Origin: an uncultured beta proteobacterium
GTDB taxonomy: Bacteria; Pseudomonadota; Gammaproteobacteria; Burkholderiales; Burkholderiaceae_C
Reading direction: 5' to 3'
Length of the DNA: 60,685 nucleotides
NCBI GenBank assembly: GCA_903905735.1
Contig: CAIVHU010000183.1
Span: 1-60,685 of the forward strand
Below are positions 1-9,683 of the stretch, piece after piece (the stretch's first letter is position 1; every line of letters starts with the position of its first letter). The position numbers and the translations under genes are program-made. Below the pieces are notes generated by a model. It saw only the letters and a program-made list of their open reading frames with translations. It was not told where the DNA came from and made no database searches.

Positions 1-107
1 CAGGCATCAAGGTTTCTGATCAAGAACTCGCCACGTTGAACATAGAACGCGATGAGTTTCATGGTGAATGGAACTATCGCATGCTGCCGCACAATCCGTT
101 CGCCTGA
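1..107 (+). mobile_element. C-terminal end of an ISAzo13-like transposase (cut by the window edge)
   Basis: An open frame from base 3 to the TGA at 105-107 encodes 34 residues that resemble the C-terminus of ISAzo13-family transposases. It starts GIKVSDQE and contains the motif RDEFHGEWNY near the end. The rest of the gene lies outside the window. The stop is only 33 bp from the convergent stop of the penicillin-binding protein gene, so the right end of the element must lie within or close to 108-140. Family assignment is from remembered motif similarity; I cannot tell whether the element is intact. Confidence 0.6.
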
Positions 108-140
108 ACTCGATTGTTCAAGTTATTTTTGCTCGACTCC

Positions 141-2399
141 TTAAAAGCGGAACAGGTCGATCAGCCGCTGCAACGGGTCCAGATCAATGGAGCGCGCGGT
201 AGTGGTGTTCATAAATTCATCCATGACCCAGTCGCCCTGGACCAGCGACACACCCGCTGGCGGCACCGGTGTGCTGACGGGCTGTTTGGCCAGGTTCACG
301 CGCATGTAATCAATCCATATGGGCAGCGCCAAAGTGGCACCAAACTCGTGTGCGCCCAGGCTGCGCGGATCGTCGAAGCCCATCCAGGCCACGGCCGTGG
401 TGGCACCGCTGTAGCCCGCAAACCAGCCGTCAAAAGCGTCGCTGCTGGTGCCGGTTTTGCCTGCCAGGTCATGTCGGCCCAGTTGCTGGGAGGCGCTGGC
501 CCCGGTGCCCGAGGTGGTGACCTCCCGCAACATGCTGTCGGTGATAAAGGCGTTGCGCGCATCGAGCACGCGAATGCTCTGGGCGGCAGTCAGGGGCGGC
601 GGCGCTTCAAACAGCACATTGCCGCGGGTGTCAGTCACTTTCTGGATCAGGTACGGGTTGATCTGGAACCCGCCATTGGCAAACACCGAATACGCTGCTG
701 CCAGTTGCACCGGGGTGACTGCACCGGTGCCCAGCGCCAGCGTGTAGTTCACCGGCTGCTTTGCCGGGTCAAAGCCAAAGCGCGCCAGAAATTCATGCGC
801 GTAGGGCGGGGTGATGGCGCGCAGCAAGCGCACCGAGGGCACGTTTTTGGATTGCGCCAGAGCGGTACGCAGGGTGATCGAGCCGTCATAGACGTTGTCG
901 TCGTTTTGTGGCTCCCAGGGGGCTCCGCCGGTTTCTTCGTGCGTGAGTGTCAGTGGGGCATCGTTGACCAGCGTGCCAGGTGAGTAGCCTTTTTCCAGCG
1001 CAGCGGAATAAATGAACGGCTTGATGGCTGAGCCGGGCTGCCGCCAGGCTTGGGTAACGTGGTTGAACTCACTGGTGTTGAAGTCAAAGCCACCCACCAG
1101 CGCGCGGTAGGCGCCTGTCTGATTGTTCAGCGACACAAAACCGGCACCGACGTTGGGCAATTGGCCGATGCTCCAGTGGCCTTTTCCATCTTTTTCCACG
1201 CGGATGACTGAGCCAGCCCCGATCCTGAGCGCTGCCGGTGCTTTTTTTGACAAGGCGGCAGCTGCCCAGCGCAGCCCATTGGGCAGGATATCGATGCCAG
1301 TGCCATCGGCCAGCACGGCGTGCACGCTTTTAGGTGTGGCTGACAGCACCATGGCAGACAGCAGCGTGTCGCTGGCTGGGTACTTTTGCAGGGTGGCCTC
1401 GACCAGTTTTCGGCGCTCGGCGGCATCGCGCGGCAGGGTCACCTGCTCTTGCGGGCCGCGGTAGCCGTGGCGCTGGTCGTAGGCCAGTACCTGGCGGCGC
1501 AGGGCGGCGTAGGCTGCATCCTGATCGGTGCTCACCAGGGTGGTGACGACGTTGATACCACGCGTGTAGGCCTCTTCCTTGAATTGCGCATAAATGGACT
1601 GGCGCACCATCTCGGCGGCGTAGGCCGCGTGGTTGTTGATGGATTGGCCCTCAGCCAGGACATGCAGGTTTTCCTTCAGCGCGGCTTGGTATTGCGCTTC
1701 GTTGATGTAGTTCAGGTCGCGCATACGCTTGAGCACCAGGTGCTGGCGCTGCTTGGCGCGCTCGAGGTTGGCAATGGGATTGATGCTGGACGGCGCTTGC
1801 GGTAAGCCTGCCAGCATGGCGGCCTGTGCCAGGCTCAGGTCTTTGAGCGGTTTTCCAAAGTAAACCCGTGCTGCGCTACTGAAGCCGTAGGCGCGTTGCC
1901 CCAGGTACACCTGGTTCATGTAGAGCTCAAGTATCTGGTCCTTGGTCAGCTCCCGCTCGATTTTGTAGGCCAGCATCACTTCGGTGAGTTTGCGCGAAAA
2001 GAGCTTTTCTTTGGTCAGGTAGAAGTCACGCGCCACCTGCATGGTGATGGTGGAGGCACCTTGTTTGAGGCCGCCGGTCAGATCGGCCAGCACCGCGCGC
2101 ATCACGCCCTTGTAGTCCACGCCGCCGTGCTCGTAAAAGCGCGAGTCTTCAATCGCCAGCAATGCCTGGCGTTGTATCAGAGGTATGTCTTTGATAGCAA
2201 CAAAGTCACGTCTCTCCTGGCCAAATTCGCCAATCAGCACGTTGTCGCTGGTGTACACCCGCAACGGAATTTTGGGCCGGTAGTCGGTCAGGGACTCCAG
2301 GCTGGGCAGGTCCAGCGGTGAGGCGGCTTGCACGACGGGCACCATCAGCGCACACAGCAGCACAACGGGCAAGAGATACAGGGACAGGGATGGTTTCAA
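141..2399 (-). CDS. mrcA: Bifunctional penicillin-binding protein 1A (class A PBP)
   Basis: Peptidoglycan glycosyltransferase and DD-transpeptidase that polymerises and cross-links the cell wall in the periplasm, anchored by an N-terminal hydrophobic segment (about residues 8-25). The glycosyltransferase domain carries the EDSRF motif with catalytic Glu84. The transpeptidase domain has the active-site motif SAIK (Ser457, Lys460), SKN (517-519) and KTG (648-650). The predicted start is TTG, because an in-frame TGA lies about 20 codons upstream and no ATG falls between. It is the last gene of a minus-strand run (folD, prlC, DUF4124 protein), separated from the previous gene by about 200 bp in which I see no gene. 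At 752 residues it is slightly short for the family, and its 3' end abuts a transposase remnant. Confidence 0.9.
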   Translation of the reverse strand: MKPSLSLYLLPVVLLCALMVPVVQAASPLDLPSLESLTDYRPKIPLRVYTSDNVLIGEFGQERRDFVAIKDIPLIQRQALLAIEDSRFYEHGGVDYKGVMRAVLADLTGGLKQGASTITMQVARDFYLTKEKLFSRKLTEVMLAYKIERELTKDQILELYMNQVYLGQRAYGFSSAARVYFGKPLKDLSLAQAAMLAGLPQAPSSINPIANLERAKQRQHLVLKRMRDLNYINEAQYQAALKENLHVLAEGQSINNHAAYAAEMVRQSIYAQFKEEAYTRGINVVTTLVSTDQDAAYAALRRQVLAYDQRHGYRGPQEQVTLPRDAAERRKLVEATLQKYPASDTLLSAMVLSATPKSVHAVLADGTGIDILPNGLRWAAAALSKKAPAALRIGAGSVIRVEKDGKGHWSIGQLPNVGAGFVSLNNQTGAYRALVGGFDFNTSEFNHVTQAWRQPGSAIKPFIYSAALEKGYSPGTLVNDAPLTLTHEETGGAPWEPQNDDNVYDGSITLRTALAQSKNVPSVRLLRAITPPYAHEFLARFGFDPAKQPVNYTLALGTGAVTPVQLAAAYSVFANGGFQINPYLIQKVTDTRGNVLFEAPPPLTAAQSIRVLDARNAFITDSMLREVTTSGTGASASQQLGRHDLAGKTGTSSDAFDGWFAGYSGATTAVAWMGFDDPRSLGAHEFGATLALPIWIDYMRVNLAKQPVSTPVPPAGVSLVQGDWVMDEFMNTTTARSIDLDPLQRLIDLFRF

Positions 2400-2605
2400 G
2401 TTAAAGCAGTTGGCAGGTTGGCGCGCCTGATGCAGGCCAGTGATGAAGCAGGTGGTCGATGGGGGAGGGTGTTCTCAGCCCGGAGTTTGCGCAGCCAGCC
2501 CCGGATTGTCACGCTGGCGCGGCACTTTGATGTGTCGGCTTTGTGGATCGGGGCGGCTCTTTTGTAAGCAAATGCAAATGCAAGCGCCAGACAGTCGCAT
2601 GGTCA

Positions 2606-3304
2606 TCAGAACTGGATGCCTGCCGGGTTGTTGGGTGACACCCTTGAGGATGGCGCAGGGCTTGCCGGGGCTGGCGTGGTGGCATCTCGGGCACGCGCGG
2701 GTGCAGGCGCTTCAGCCGTTGGTTTGGATGCCACCAGCGGGCTGGGGGCTGTGTAGCGGTAATTGGCCGACAGCACGCTCTTTGGCGGGTAACCTGCCGC
2801 ATTCAGGAATTGTGTCCATTCCGGAGCCGAATAGCCCTTGATCTGCTGGCCACCAATGGTCAGCAGCGGCAGCGACGTGGTGTCGGCCAGCCGTTTGAGC
2901 GACTCGGCGTCGTCATTGGTGGTGACGGTTTTTTCTGCAAACGGAATGCCCCGGCTGCGCAGCAGGGTGCGCCCTTCGTCACATGGCGCGCATTCGGCCG
3001 AGGTGAACAAAGTCACCGGGTATTTGCCAGCCACCTGACGCAGCTCATAGGGCAGGGTGGCATTGGACGCGCCAGATGCCATGCCGTCAGCGTTCAGCGG
3101 GGTCACTTTGGCGGCTGCTGCAGGGGGTTGATCAGAAAAAGTGACCCGCCCGTCAGGCCCGACGCTGCGGTACAGCGTTTGCGCTTGGGCAGGCGTTTGG
3201 GGCAGCGCAGTCATTACCAAAATACATAGCAAACTGTCCAATCTATATAGGGGCTGGAGTGGTTTTTTGGGATATATATCAGCGGGCTGTTGACTGTTTG
3301 ACAT
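2606..3304 (-). CDS. DUF4124 / glutaredoxin-like envelope protein
   Basis: A 232-residue protein with an N-terminal hydrophobic stretch (about residues 23-41, ending AQA), which suggests export. A DUF4124-type segment (about 42-62, with LYRSVGPDGRVTFSDQPP) follows. A glutaredoxin/thioredoxin-like domain (about 94-172) contains a CAPC redox pair, Cys105 and Cys108, and a cis-Pro-like SLPLLTI segment. The C-terminus is Pro/Ala-rich and low complexity. It probably acts as a thiol-disulfide protein in the envelope, but the substrate is unknown. The start lies 9 bp from the stop of prlC, so the two are likely co-transcribed. The long polar N-region leaves the true start uncertain. Confidence 0.75.
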   Translation of the reverse strand: MSNSQQPADIYPKKPLQPLYRLDSLLCILVMTALPQTPAQAQTLYRSVGPDGRVTFSDQPPAAAAKVTPLNADGMASGASNATLPYELRQVAGKYPVTLFTSAECAPCDEGRTLLRSRGIPFAEKTVTTNDDAESLKRLADTTSLPLLTIGGQQIKGYSAPEWTQFLNAAGYPPKSVLSANYRYTAPSPLVASKPTAEAPAPARARDATTPAPASPAPSSRVSPNNPAGIQF

Positions 3305-3313
3305 AAGACCTCC

Positions 3314-5377
3314 TCAACTGGTTTGAACCATCCCCTGATGCCGCAGTAACGCGTCCAGCGTGGGTTCGCGGCCGCGAAATGCCTTGAACGACTCGATGGC
3401 CGGACGGCTGCCACCGGTTTCCAGAATCGCCTGGCGGTAACGCCGACCAGTCTCCAGGCTGGGCAATCCATCGCTGCCAGCGATTTCTTCAAACGCCGAA
3501 TAGGCATCGCTACTGAGCACCTCGGCCCACTTGTAACTGTAATAACCTGCCGCATAACCGCCGGCAAAAATATGGCTGAAGGTATGCGCAGTGCGGCTCC
3601 AACTGGGCGGCTGCAGCACCGCCACTTCGTCGCGCACCTGTTGCAGCAGCGGCATGATGTCGTCTTTGGGATCATGGACGCTGTGCAGAAGCATGTCAAA
3701 CAGCGAGAACTCGATCTGGCGCAGCGTCTGCATGCCGCTCTGGAAGTGTTTGGCGGCCAGCATCTTGTCGAACAACTCGCGTGACAGCGGCTGATCGGTA
3801 TCGACATGGGACGTCATGTTTTTGAGTACATCCCATTCCCAGCAGAAGTTTTCCATGAACTGGCTGGGCAGTTCCACCGCATCCCACTCCACACCGCTGA
3901 TGCCCGAAACATCGCGCTCGTTCACTTGCGTGAGCATGTGCTGCAGGCCATGGCCGAATTCGTGGAACAGGGTGGTGACATCGTCGTGCGTCAGCAGGGC
4001 CGGGCGGCCCGCCACGCTGGCGGCAAAGTTGCACACCAGGTGCGCCACCGGGGTTTGCAGGGTGTGGGTGTCGGGGCGCAGCCAGCGGGCGCGCACGTCG
4101 TCCATCCAGGCACCGCCACGTTTGCCGTTGCGGGCTGTGGGGTCGAGGTAAAACTGGCCGACCAGGGTCGTTGCGCCGTCGCCGACTGCTGCGTTGGCGC
4201 GTTCAATGCGGAAAAAGCGCACATCTTCGTGCCACACCGGCGCGTGGTCTTCACGAATCTGCACTTCAAACAGGGTTTCGACAATCTTGAACAGCCCGGC
4301 CAACACCTTGGGCAGCGGGAAGTACTGTTTGACCTCCTGCTCGTTGAAGGCGTAGCGGGCTTCCTTGAGTTTTTCGCTCACATAGGGCCAGTCCCAGGCT
4401 TGCGGATCGCTTAATGCCAGTTGCTCGGCGGCAAAGGTCCGCATGTCGGCCAGGTCTTTTTCGGCAAACGGTTTGGCGCGTGTCGCCAGGTCGCGCAGGA
4501 AAGTAATCACCTGTTCGGGCGACTCGGCCATCTTGGGCACCACTGACAGCTCGGCAAAGTTGGCGTGCCCCAGCAATTGCGCTTCTTCCAGGCGCAGCGC
4601 CAGCAGCTCGCTGATCAGGGCCGAGTTGTCAAACTTCTGGCTCGCCTCGTCGGCCTGGTTGGAGGCGCGGGTGCCGTAGGCGCGGTACAACTTTTCACGC
4701 AGCGCGCTGCTTTTGGCAAACTGCATGATGGGCAGGTAGCAGGGCATTTTCAGCGTCAGCTTGTAGCCGTCTTTGCCATCGGCTTGTGCAGCGGACTGCG
4801 CGGCCTGAATGATGTCGTGCGGCACGCCGTCGAGTTCTTCCAAGGCGGCGTAGTAGGCGAACGCATCGGTCGCATCGAGCGCGTTTTCGCTGAATTTCTG
4901 GCTCGCAGCGGCTTGCAGCTCTTGTATTTGGGCAAAGCGGGTACGCGCCTCGCCCTGCAATTCAGCTCCACCCAAAACAAAATTGCGCAAGGCATTTTTG
5001 TGCGCCTGGCGTTGTTCGGGGTTGAGCGTGGCGGGGTCAATGGCCTTGTATTTGGCGTATAGGCGCTCATCGGCCCCCAGGCGGGTATAAAACTCGGTGA
5101 TGTTGGGCAAGGCGGCGTTGAACGCGGCACGCAACTCAGGCGTGTCGGCCACACTGTTGAGGTGACTGACCGAACCCCAGGCGCGCGACAACTGCTCGGT
5201 GGCGACGTCCAGCACGCTGGCGATGGTTTCCCAGCGCGCTTCAAACGCAGGAGCCGTCACCGTCTCCAAAGCCTGGTTGGCCTGGGTCAGCAGCTGCTCC
5301 AGCGCAGGTTCGATGTGCTCCGAGCGAATTTCGTCGAAGCGGGGAAGGTCGTCAAAAGAGAGCAGGGGATTGGTCAT
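3314..5377 (-). CDS. prlC: Oligopeptidase A (M3 family zinc metallopeptidase)
   Basis: Cytosolic zinc peptidase that degrades short peptides, including cleaved signal peptides. The 687-residue length is normal for the family. The zinc-binding motif HEFGH lies at residues 472-476, and the downstream [17 protein letters not shown] segment supplies the third ligand as expected in M3 peptidases. The ATG overlaps the stop of folD by 4 bp (ATGA-type overlap), so translation of the two is probably coupled. The DUF4124/glutaredoxin-like gene follows after 9 bp. Confidence 0.93.
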   Translation of the reverse strand: MTNPLLSFDDLPRFDEIRSEHIEPALEQLLTQANQALETVTAPAFEARWETIASVLDVATEQLSRAWGSVSHLNSVADTPELRAAFNAALPNITEFYTRLGADERLYAKYKAIDPATLNPEQRQAHKNALRNFVLGGAELQGEARTRFAQIQELQAAASQKFSENALDATDAFAYYAALEELDGVPHDIIQAAQSAAQADGKDGYKLTLKMPCYLPIMQFAKSSALREKLYRAYGTRASNQADEASQKFDNSALISELLALRLEEAQLLGHANFAELSVVPKMAESPEQVITFLRDLATRAKPFAEKDLADMRTFAAEQLALSDPQAWDWPYVSEKLKEARYAFNEQEVKQYFPLPKVLAGLFKIVETLFEVQIREDHAPVWHEDVRFFRIERANAAVGDGATTLVGQFYLDPTARNGKRGGAWMDDVRARWLRPDTHTLQTPVAHLVCNFAASVAGRPALLTHDDVTTLFHEFGHGLQHMLTQVNERDVSGISGVEWDAVELPSQFMENFCWEWDVLKNMTSHVDTDQPLSRELFDKMLAAKHFQSGMQTLRQIEFSLFDMLLHSVHDPKDDIMPLLQQVRDEVAVLQPPSWSRTAHTFSHIFAGGYAAGYYSYKWAEVLSSDAYSAFEEIAGSDGLPSLETGRRYRQAILETGGSRPAIESFKAFRGREPTLDALLRHQGMVQTS

Positions 5378-6249
5378 AAGGGGAAGTTGGCGGCGCGTTC
5401 TGCCGATTCAAGGGTGTTGACGAGCAGCATGGTAATGGTCATGGGCCCAACCCCACCCGGTACCGGGGTGATGTAACCCGCCACATGGCGCACACCTTCA
5501 AAGTCCACGTCGCCGCAGAGCTTGCCCTCGTCGTTGCGGTTCATGCCCACATCCAGCACCACTGCGCCGGGTTTGACCATGTCAGCGGTGAGCACATTGC
5601 GCTTGCCCACGGCCGCCACAATCACGTCGGCCTGAAGTGTCATGGCTTTCAAATCCGCCGTGGCGCTGTGGCAAATGGTGACGGTGGCGCTTTTTTGCAG
5701 CAGCATCAGCGCCATGGGTTTGCCCACGATGTTGGAGCGGCCAATCACCACCGCGTGTTTGCCGCGCAGGTCGTAACCAATGGACTCGAGCATCTTCATG
5801 CAGCCATACGGCGTGCAGGGCCAGAAACCCGGCAGCCCGGTCATGAGCGCCCCGGCGCTGGCCACGTGAAAACCGTCGACATCCTTGGCTGGCGAAATAG
5901 CCTCAATCACCTTGGTGGCGTCGATGTGTTTGGGCACCGGCAGTTGCACCAGAATGCCGTGGATGGCCGGGTCGGCATTCAGGGTGGCGATGCGTGCCAG
6001 CAACTCGGCTTCGGACAGATCGGCATCATATTTTTCCAGCACCGAGTGGAAACCGCAGTCTTCACAGCCCTTGACCTTGTTGCGCACATACACTTGGCTG
6101 GCCGGGTTTTCACCCACCAGAATCACCGCCAGGCCGGGGGTGATGCCACGGGCCTTGAGGGCGCGGGCGCGCTCGGTCACGTCCAGGCGCAGTTGTTTGG
6201 ACAGTGCGATGCCGTCAATGATCTGGGCGCTGTGGGCAGGTGTGTTCAT
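5374..6249 (-). CDS. folD: Bifunctional methylenetetrahydrofolate dehydrogenase / methenyltetrahydrofolate cyclohydrolase
   Basis: Cytosolic enzyme of one-carbon metabolism that interconverts 5,10-methylene-, 5,10-methenyl- and 10-formyl-tetrahydrofolate using NADP. Family signatures are visible: the catalytic-lysine region [20 protein letters not shown], the Rossmann segment [11 protein letters not shown] and the C-terminal PGGVGPMT. The length of 291 residues is typical. It is the first gene of the folD-prlC-glutaredoxin-mrcA run, and a terminator for the upstream regulator lies about 16-46 bp before its start codon. Confidence 0.95.
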   Translation of the reverse strand: MNTPAHSAQIIDGIALSKQLRLDVTERARALKARGITPGLAVILVGENPASQVYVRNKVKGCEDCGFHSVLEKYDADLSEAELLARIATLNADPAIHGILVQLPVPKHIDATKVIEAISPAKDVDGFHVASAGALMTGLPGFWPCTPYGCMKMLESIGYDLRGKHAVVIGRSNIVGKPMALMLLQKSATVTICHSATADLKAMTLQADVIVAAVGKRNVLTADMVKPGAVVLDVGMNRNDEGKLCGDVDFEGVRHVAGYITPVPGGVGPMTITMLLVNTLESAERAANFPL

Positions 6250-6264
6250 CTGAAATCCATCAAT

Positions 6265-6295
6265 AAAAAAGCCCGCTAGTCCAGGTGGGGCGGGC
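6265..6295 (-). terminator. Rho-independent terminator after the FixJ-like regulator
   Basis: Read on the minus strand, a GCCCGC / GCGGGC stem (plus-strand 6271-6276 and 6290-6295) is followed directly by six T (plus-strand A-tract 6265-6270). It sits between the stop of the response regulator at 6341 and the start of folD at 6249. It coincides with the left half of a 54-nt repeat copy. Confidence 0.8.
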
Positions 6296-6319
6296 GTGAG
6301 TAGCTATTCTAAAAATAGC
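6266..6319 (+). repeat. 54-nt dispersed repeat, copy 1 (intergenic, doubles as terminator)
   Basis: Aligns without gaps to the other copies: an A-rich start, GCTAG at element positions 10-14, AGTAGCT at 34-40 and a terminal TAGC. The right half folds as GCTATT / AATAGC, and the left half forms the terminator of the response-regulator gene on the minus strand. Confidence 0.65.
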
Positions 6320-6340
6320 AAAATTTGAAACCGGATCAAG

Positions 6341-6967
6341 TCAGGCTTTGACGGCATTGGGTCCGAGGGCTACTTTCAGCAGGTCGGCCACCGTGTTGGC
6401 ATTGAGCTTTTCCATGATGTTGGCGCGGTGCGCCTCCACGGTTTTGATGCTGATGCCCAGGTCGTCGGCAATCTGCTTGTTCAGGCGGCCAGCGACGATG
6501 CGCTCCAGCACTTGCGATTCGCGCAGGGTCAGGCGAGCCATCAGTGCGTCGCGGGCGGCGGAGCTATGAAATTCGGCAAACGATTCCTTGGCCTGCTCCA
6601 GCATGCGCTCGACCAGCGGTACCAGTTGTTCTTCGTGGAAGGGCTTCTGGATGAAGTCCATGGCACCTTTTTTCATGGTGTCGACCGCCATGGGCACGTC
6701 GCCATGGCCCGTGATGAAGGCCAGCGGCAACGGTGAGCGGGCCTCGATCAGGCGGCTTTGCAGCTCCAGCCCGGTCATGCCCGACATGCGGATGTCGATG
6801 ATCAGGCAAGCCACTTCGCGGGCATCGTATCGGTTCAGGAAGGACTCGGCGGAGTCAAAACACCGCACCCGGTAGTCTTTGCCTTCCAGCATCCATTGCA
6901 ACGAATCACGTACGGCCTCATCGTCATCAACGACATAGACCGTGCCTTTTTTGGGGATGAGACTCAT
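6341..6967 (-). CDS. FixJ/NarL-type response regulator
   Basis: Transcription factor of a two-component system. The receiver domain (about 9-125) has the acidic pocket VDDDE, phospho-acceptor Asp58, Thr86 and Lys108 (KPF). A LuxR-type helix-turn-helix (about 146-200) contains LTLRESQVLERIVAGRLNKQ and the recognition-helix region IKTVEAHRANI. It overlaps the sensor kinase by 4 bp, so the pair is translationally coupled. The kinase is divergent from aceE, which makes the pyruvate dehydrogenase operon a plausible but untested target. A strong terminator follows. Confidence 0.9.
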   Translation of the reverse strand: MSLIPKKGTVYVVDDDEAVRDSLQWMLEGKDYRVRCFDSAESFLNRYDAREVACLIIDIRMSGMTGLELQSRLIEARSPLPLAFITGHGDVPMAVDTMKKGAMDFIQKPFHEEQLVPLVERMLEQAKESFAEFHSSAARDALMARLTLRESQVLERIVAGRLNKQIADDLGISIKTVEAHRANIMEKLNANTVADLLKVALGPNAVKA

Positions 6968-9519
6968 GGTGATACCTGAAATCCTGGTTGTTCCGAGCGC
7001 ATCAAGGGCGGAGCTGCCAGTGGGTCCGGGTTGGGTATCCAGAAGGTGAAGCAGCAGCCGATGACAGCCTCACCATTGTAAAGGTTCTCGGCTTTCATTC
7101 TCCCCAGATGTGACTCGACAATCGAGCGGCACAAAGACAAACCGATGCCCATGCCTTCGGACTTGGTGGAGTAAAACGCTTCGTACAGGCGGGCCATGAC
7201 TTCAGGCGCAATGCCCTGGCCCGAATCAGACACCTTGAATTCGATCACCGGTTTGTCCTCGACCAAGGCAGGCGCGACCCGCAGCTTCACCAGCCGCAGC
7301 GCGGTGGGCCTTTGCGCTGAGTCGATCGACTCGGCAGCGTTTTTCAGCAGGTTCAGCAGCACCTGTTCGATCAGGATCGGATCGACCATCACGCTGGGCA
7401 GGTTGGGGGCCACATACTGGGTGAGCTTGACATTGCGCCGGCGCAGTTCAATTTCGGCCAGCTCCATCGCTTCAGCCACCATGGTGGAGACGCTGGCGAT
7501 GGTGCGATTGGGCTCGCTGCGCTTCACGAAGGAGCGGATGCGCTGGATGATTTGCCCGGCACGGTGCGCCTGACGGCCGGTCTTCTCCAGCGCGCCAAGC
7601 AATTCGTCCTGGGTGATCTGGTTGCTTTTGATGCGCGACACCATGCCGTTGCAATAGTTGTTGATGGCGGTCAGCGGCTGGTTGAGCTCGTGTGCCACGC
7701 TGGAGGCCATCTCGCCCATGGTGATCAAACGGCTCGATGCCTGCGCGCGTTCGGCCTGCACTTCGGCCTGCTCCTCGGCCATGCGCCTCGCGGTGATGTC
7801 GGTGGCGATCACCATCTGGGCCAGGCGGCCATCGACCCAGCTCAGGTAGCGGGTGCGCACCTCGAGCCAGCGTCCCAGGCTGCCGAGGTAGATCTCGGCA
7901 CTTTCAGCTTCCTTCTCAGACAACTCATCGGTCGGCAACCCGGCAAATGCGTCCACCGCGTCCTGTGTTTCATCAGAATTTGCAACCGCTGGCACGCCAG
8001 CTTCGGCCACCAGTTGTAGGTGCCCTTGTGCCTCGGTGCCAAACCACAGCCGGTAGAGTTTGTTGGCAAACAGCAGCTCGTTACTGCCCAGCGGCGCGAC
8101 AGAAATAGACGCATCCAGTGCCTCCAGCACGGCGGTGAAGCGCTCGTGCGAGGCGGCCAGCTGCTCGCGCACGCGGGTGGGCTCGGTGATGTCGGTCATC
8201 GAGGTCATCCAGCCGGCCTGCTGCCCGAAGGCATCTATCAACGGCGAGACGTAGAGACGCGCCTCAAAAATTCGGCCGTCCTTGCGTTTGGCCCGGAACT
8301 GGATGCCAGTGGGCGCAATCTGCCCGGAGATTTCTTCTTTCAGGCGGTTTTTCAGCACATCGTAGTCGTCATCCGGCCAGTACGGAAATGGCGCTGTGCG
8401 GCCAATCAGTTCACCTTCGCTCCAGCCGGTCATCTTGCAAAAAGCGTTGTTCACATAGGTGATGCGCCCTTGCATGTCCAGCGCCCGCATGCCGGTGAGC
8501 ATGGAGTTTTCCATGGCGCGACGAAACGCCGTCTCGTTCACCAGCGCGTCCTGCGCCTGGATACGCCTGCGGGTATGACGCCAGTTGGCCAGCAGCAGCC
8601 AGGCGGTGATGGCACTCAGAACCATCACCAGCCAGAACAGCCCGCTGCCGATCACGCCCAGCGAGGTGCGATACGCCTGCCCGCGGATCGCCAGTCCATT
8701 GCCCACCGGCGACACCGGTAACTGATAAGCGTTGATCGGATTGGACCAGGGGAGCACGTTGCGGGTCAGGGACTTTTCAGTCAGCGCTGTGCCAGCCAGC
8801 ACTTTGGCATCGGCATCGAGCAATGACACCGCGTACTTGGAGGTGATCTCGCTGGGCACGCCGTAGCGGAACATGGCATCCACCGAGTACTTCACCAGCA
8901 AGTCACCCTTGAACTTGGTCTTGTCGATGAGCGGCAGGTGAAGTTCGACCACGGTGGGGCCCTTGTCATGGCGGCGCGGGCTGGAATAGATCGGCAGCAG
9001 CACGTCGCGCGCGAGCTGGAAGTTGTTGGCCGTGTCTTCGGCATCACGGCGCATCAACTCACTGCGGCTCGATGACCGCAGCGCCATCTCGTTAGGGTCA
9101 TAACTGGCGCGTACCTTGTAGGCATCATCGATCCAGGTCAGGCTCTTTATCTCTGGAAACTGGTTGGCAAAGGCTTCGGCGCGGGTCATGAATTCGTCAG
9201 CCGAGGTTTCACGACCCGCCAATTCACGCGCAAAGCGCATGAGTTGTTCCTGCTGCTCCAGCAGACGCAGGCGCAGGCGCTGCTGGGTGTATTCGACGTC
9301 GCGGTGAATGGCCTCGCGCTCGCGGGCAATTTCTTCAAAACGCAGATAGGCAAATGCCGACAGGATTGCCACCAGAAACAGCAGCACCGCTGCTAGCGGT
9401 GCCAGCATGGCCAGACGGTCCTGACGCTGGGCTGTTTGCGCTATCCACCAGCGGCGCAGGCGTACTGCGGGGCTGAGCCGCGCAGGGCTTGGTGAAGGCG
9501 AATATTCGGGCACGGGCAT
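6964..9519 (-). CDS. PAS-domain membrane sensor histidine kinase
   Basis: Input partner of the FixJ-like regulator. The 851 residues comprise a transmembrane helix (about 38-60), a periplasmic or extracytoplasmic sensor region (about 61-287), a second transmembrane helix (about 288-310) and two PAS-like domains (about 325-450 and 455-580). The kinase core follows, with H-box phospho-acceptor His610 in VAHELNQPL and a C-terminal ATPase domain with DSGQGIAPE and a GMGIGLSL G-box. The two-helix, PAS and HELNQPL arrangement recalls DctB/FixL-type kinases. The ligand cannot be inferred. It is transcribed divergently from aceE with 164 bp between the start codons. Confidence 0.88.
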   Translation of the reverse strand: MPVPEYSPSPSPARLSPAVRLRRWWIAQTAQRQDRLAMLAPLAAVLLFLVAILSAFAYLRFEEIAREREAIHRDVEYTQQRLRLRLLEQQEQLMRFARELAGRETSADEFMTRAEAFANQFPEIKSLTWIDDAYKVRASYDPNEMALRSSSRSELMRRDAEDTANNFQLARDVLLPIYSSPRRHDKGPTVVELHLPLIDKTKFKGDLLVKYSVDAMFRYGVPSEITSKYAVSLLDADAKVLAGTALTEKSLTRNVLPWSNPINAYQLPVSPVGNGLAIRGQAYRTSLGVIGSGLFWLVMVLSAITAWLLLANWRHTRRRIQAQDALVNETAFRRAMENSMLTGMRALDMQGRITYVNNAFCKMTGWSEGELIGRTAPFPYWPDDDYDVLKNRLKEEISGQIAPTGIQFRAKRKDGRIFEARLYVSPLIDAFGQQAGWMTSMTDITEPTRVREQLAASHERFTAVLEALDASISVAPLGSNELLFANKLYRLWFGTEAQGHLQLVAEAGVPAVANSDETQDAVDAFAGLPTDELSEKEAESAEIYLGSLGRWLEVRTRYLSWVDGRLAQMVIATDITARRMAEEQAEVQAERAQASSRLITMGEMASSVAHELNQPLTAINNYCNGMVSRIKSNQITQDELLGALEKTGRQAHRAGQIIQRIRSFVKRSEPNRTIASVSTMVAEAMELAEIELRRRNVKLTQYVAPNLPSVMVDPILIEQVLLNLLKNAAESIDSAQRPTALRLVKLRVAPALVEDKPVIEFKVSDSGQGIAPEVMARLYEAFYSTKSEGMGIGLSLCRSIVESHLGRMKAENLYNGEAVIGCCFTFWIPNPDPLAAPPLMRSEQPGFQVSP

Positions 9520-9560
9520 GGGTGCAAGTGTAGGGCGTTTGGATTCAACTGCACTCTCAA

Positions 9561-9580
9561 ATATTCCATATTATGAATAT
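9561..9580. promoter_or_regulatory. Palindromic operator candidate upstream of aceE
   Basis: A perfect inverted repeat, ATATTC (9561-9566) and GAATAT (9575-9580) with an 8-bp AT-rich spacer. It lies just upstream of the best promoter match for aceE and within the 164-bp divergent region shared with the sensor kinase. Position and symmetry suggest a dimeric regulator site; the regulator is unknown. Confidence 0.45.
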
Positions 9581-9592
9581 ATCAAACACCAT

Positions 9593-9620
9593 TTGAAATT
9601 TATAAAAATGCTTTTAGAAT
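9593..9620 (+). promoter_or_regulatory. Sigma-70-like promoter for aceE
   Basis: A TTGAAA -35 box (9593-9598), a 16-bp AT-rich spacer and a TAGAAT -10 box (9615-9620) lie 64 bp before the aceE start. The start codon is preceded by a strong ribosome-binding site, AGGAGA at 9673-9678. Confidence 0.55.
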
Positions 9621-9683
9621 GCGCCTCGCGACAAAAACGGCCAAACCCACTAATATTCTTCGGCCACCACACAGGAGACACGC

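Noticed and set aside
2400..2605. Possible hidden gene between mrcA and the DUF4124 gene
   Set aside because: Short frames on both strands lack family motifs and ribosome-binding sites; the stretch looks like a degraded or plain intergenic spacer.
9382..9402. Inverted repeat GCACCGC / GCGGTGC in the sensor kinase gene
   Set aside because: It lies in the first transmembrane helix coding region (LAPLAAVLL) and does not align with the 54-nt family.
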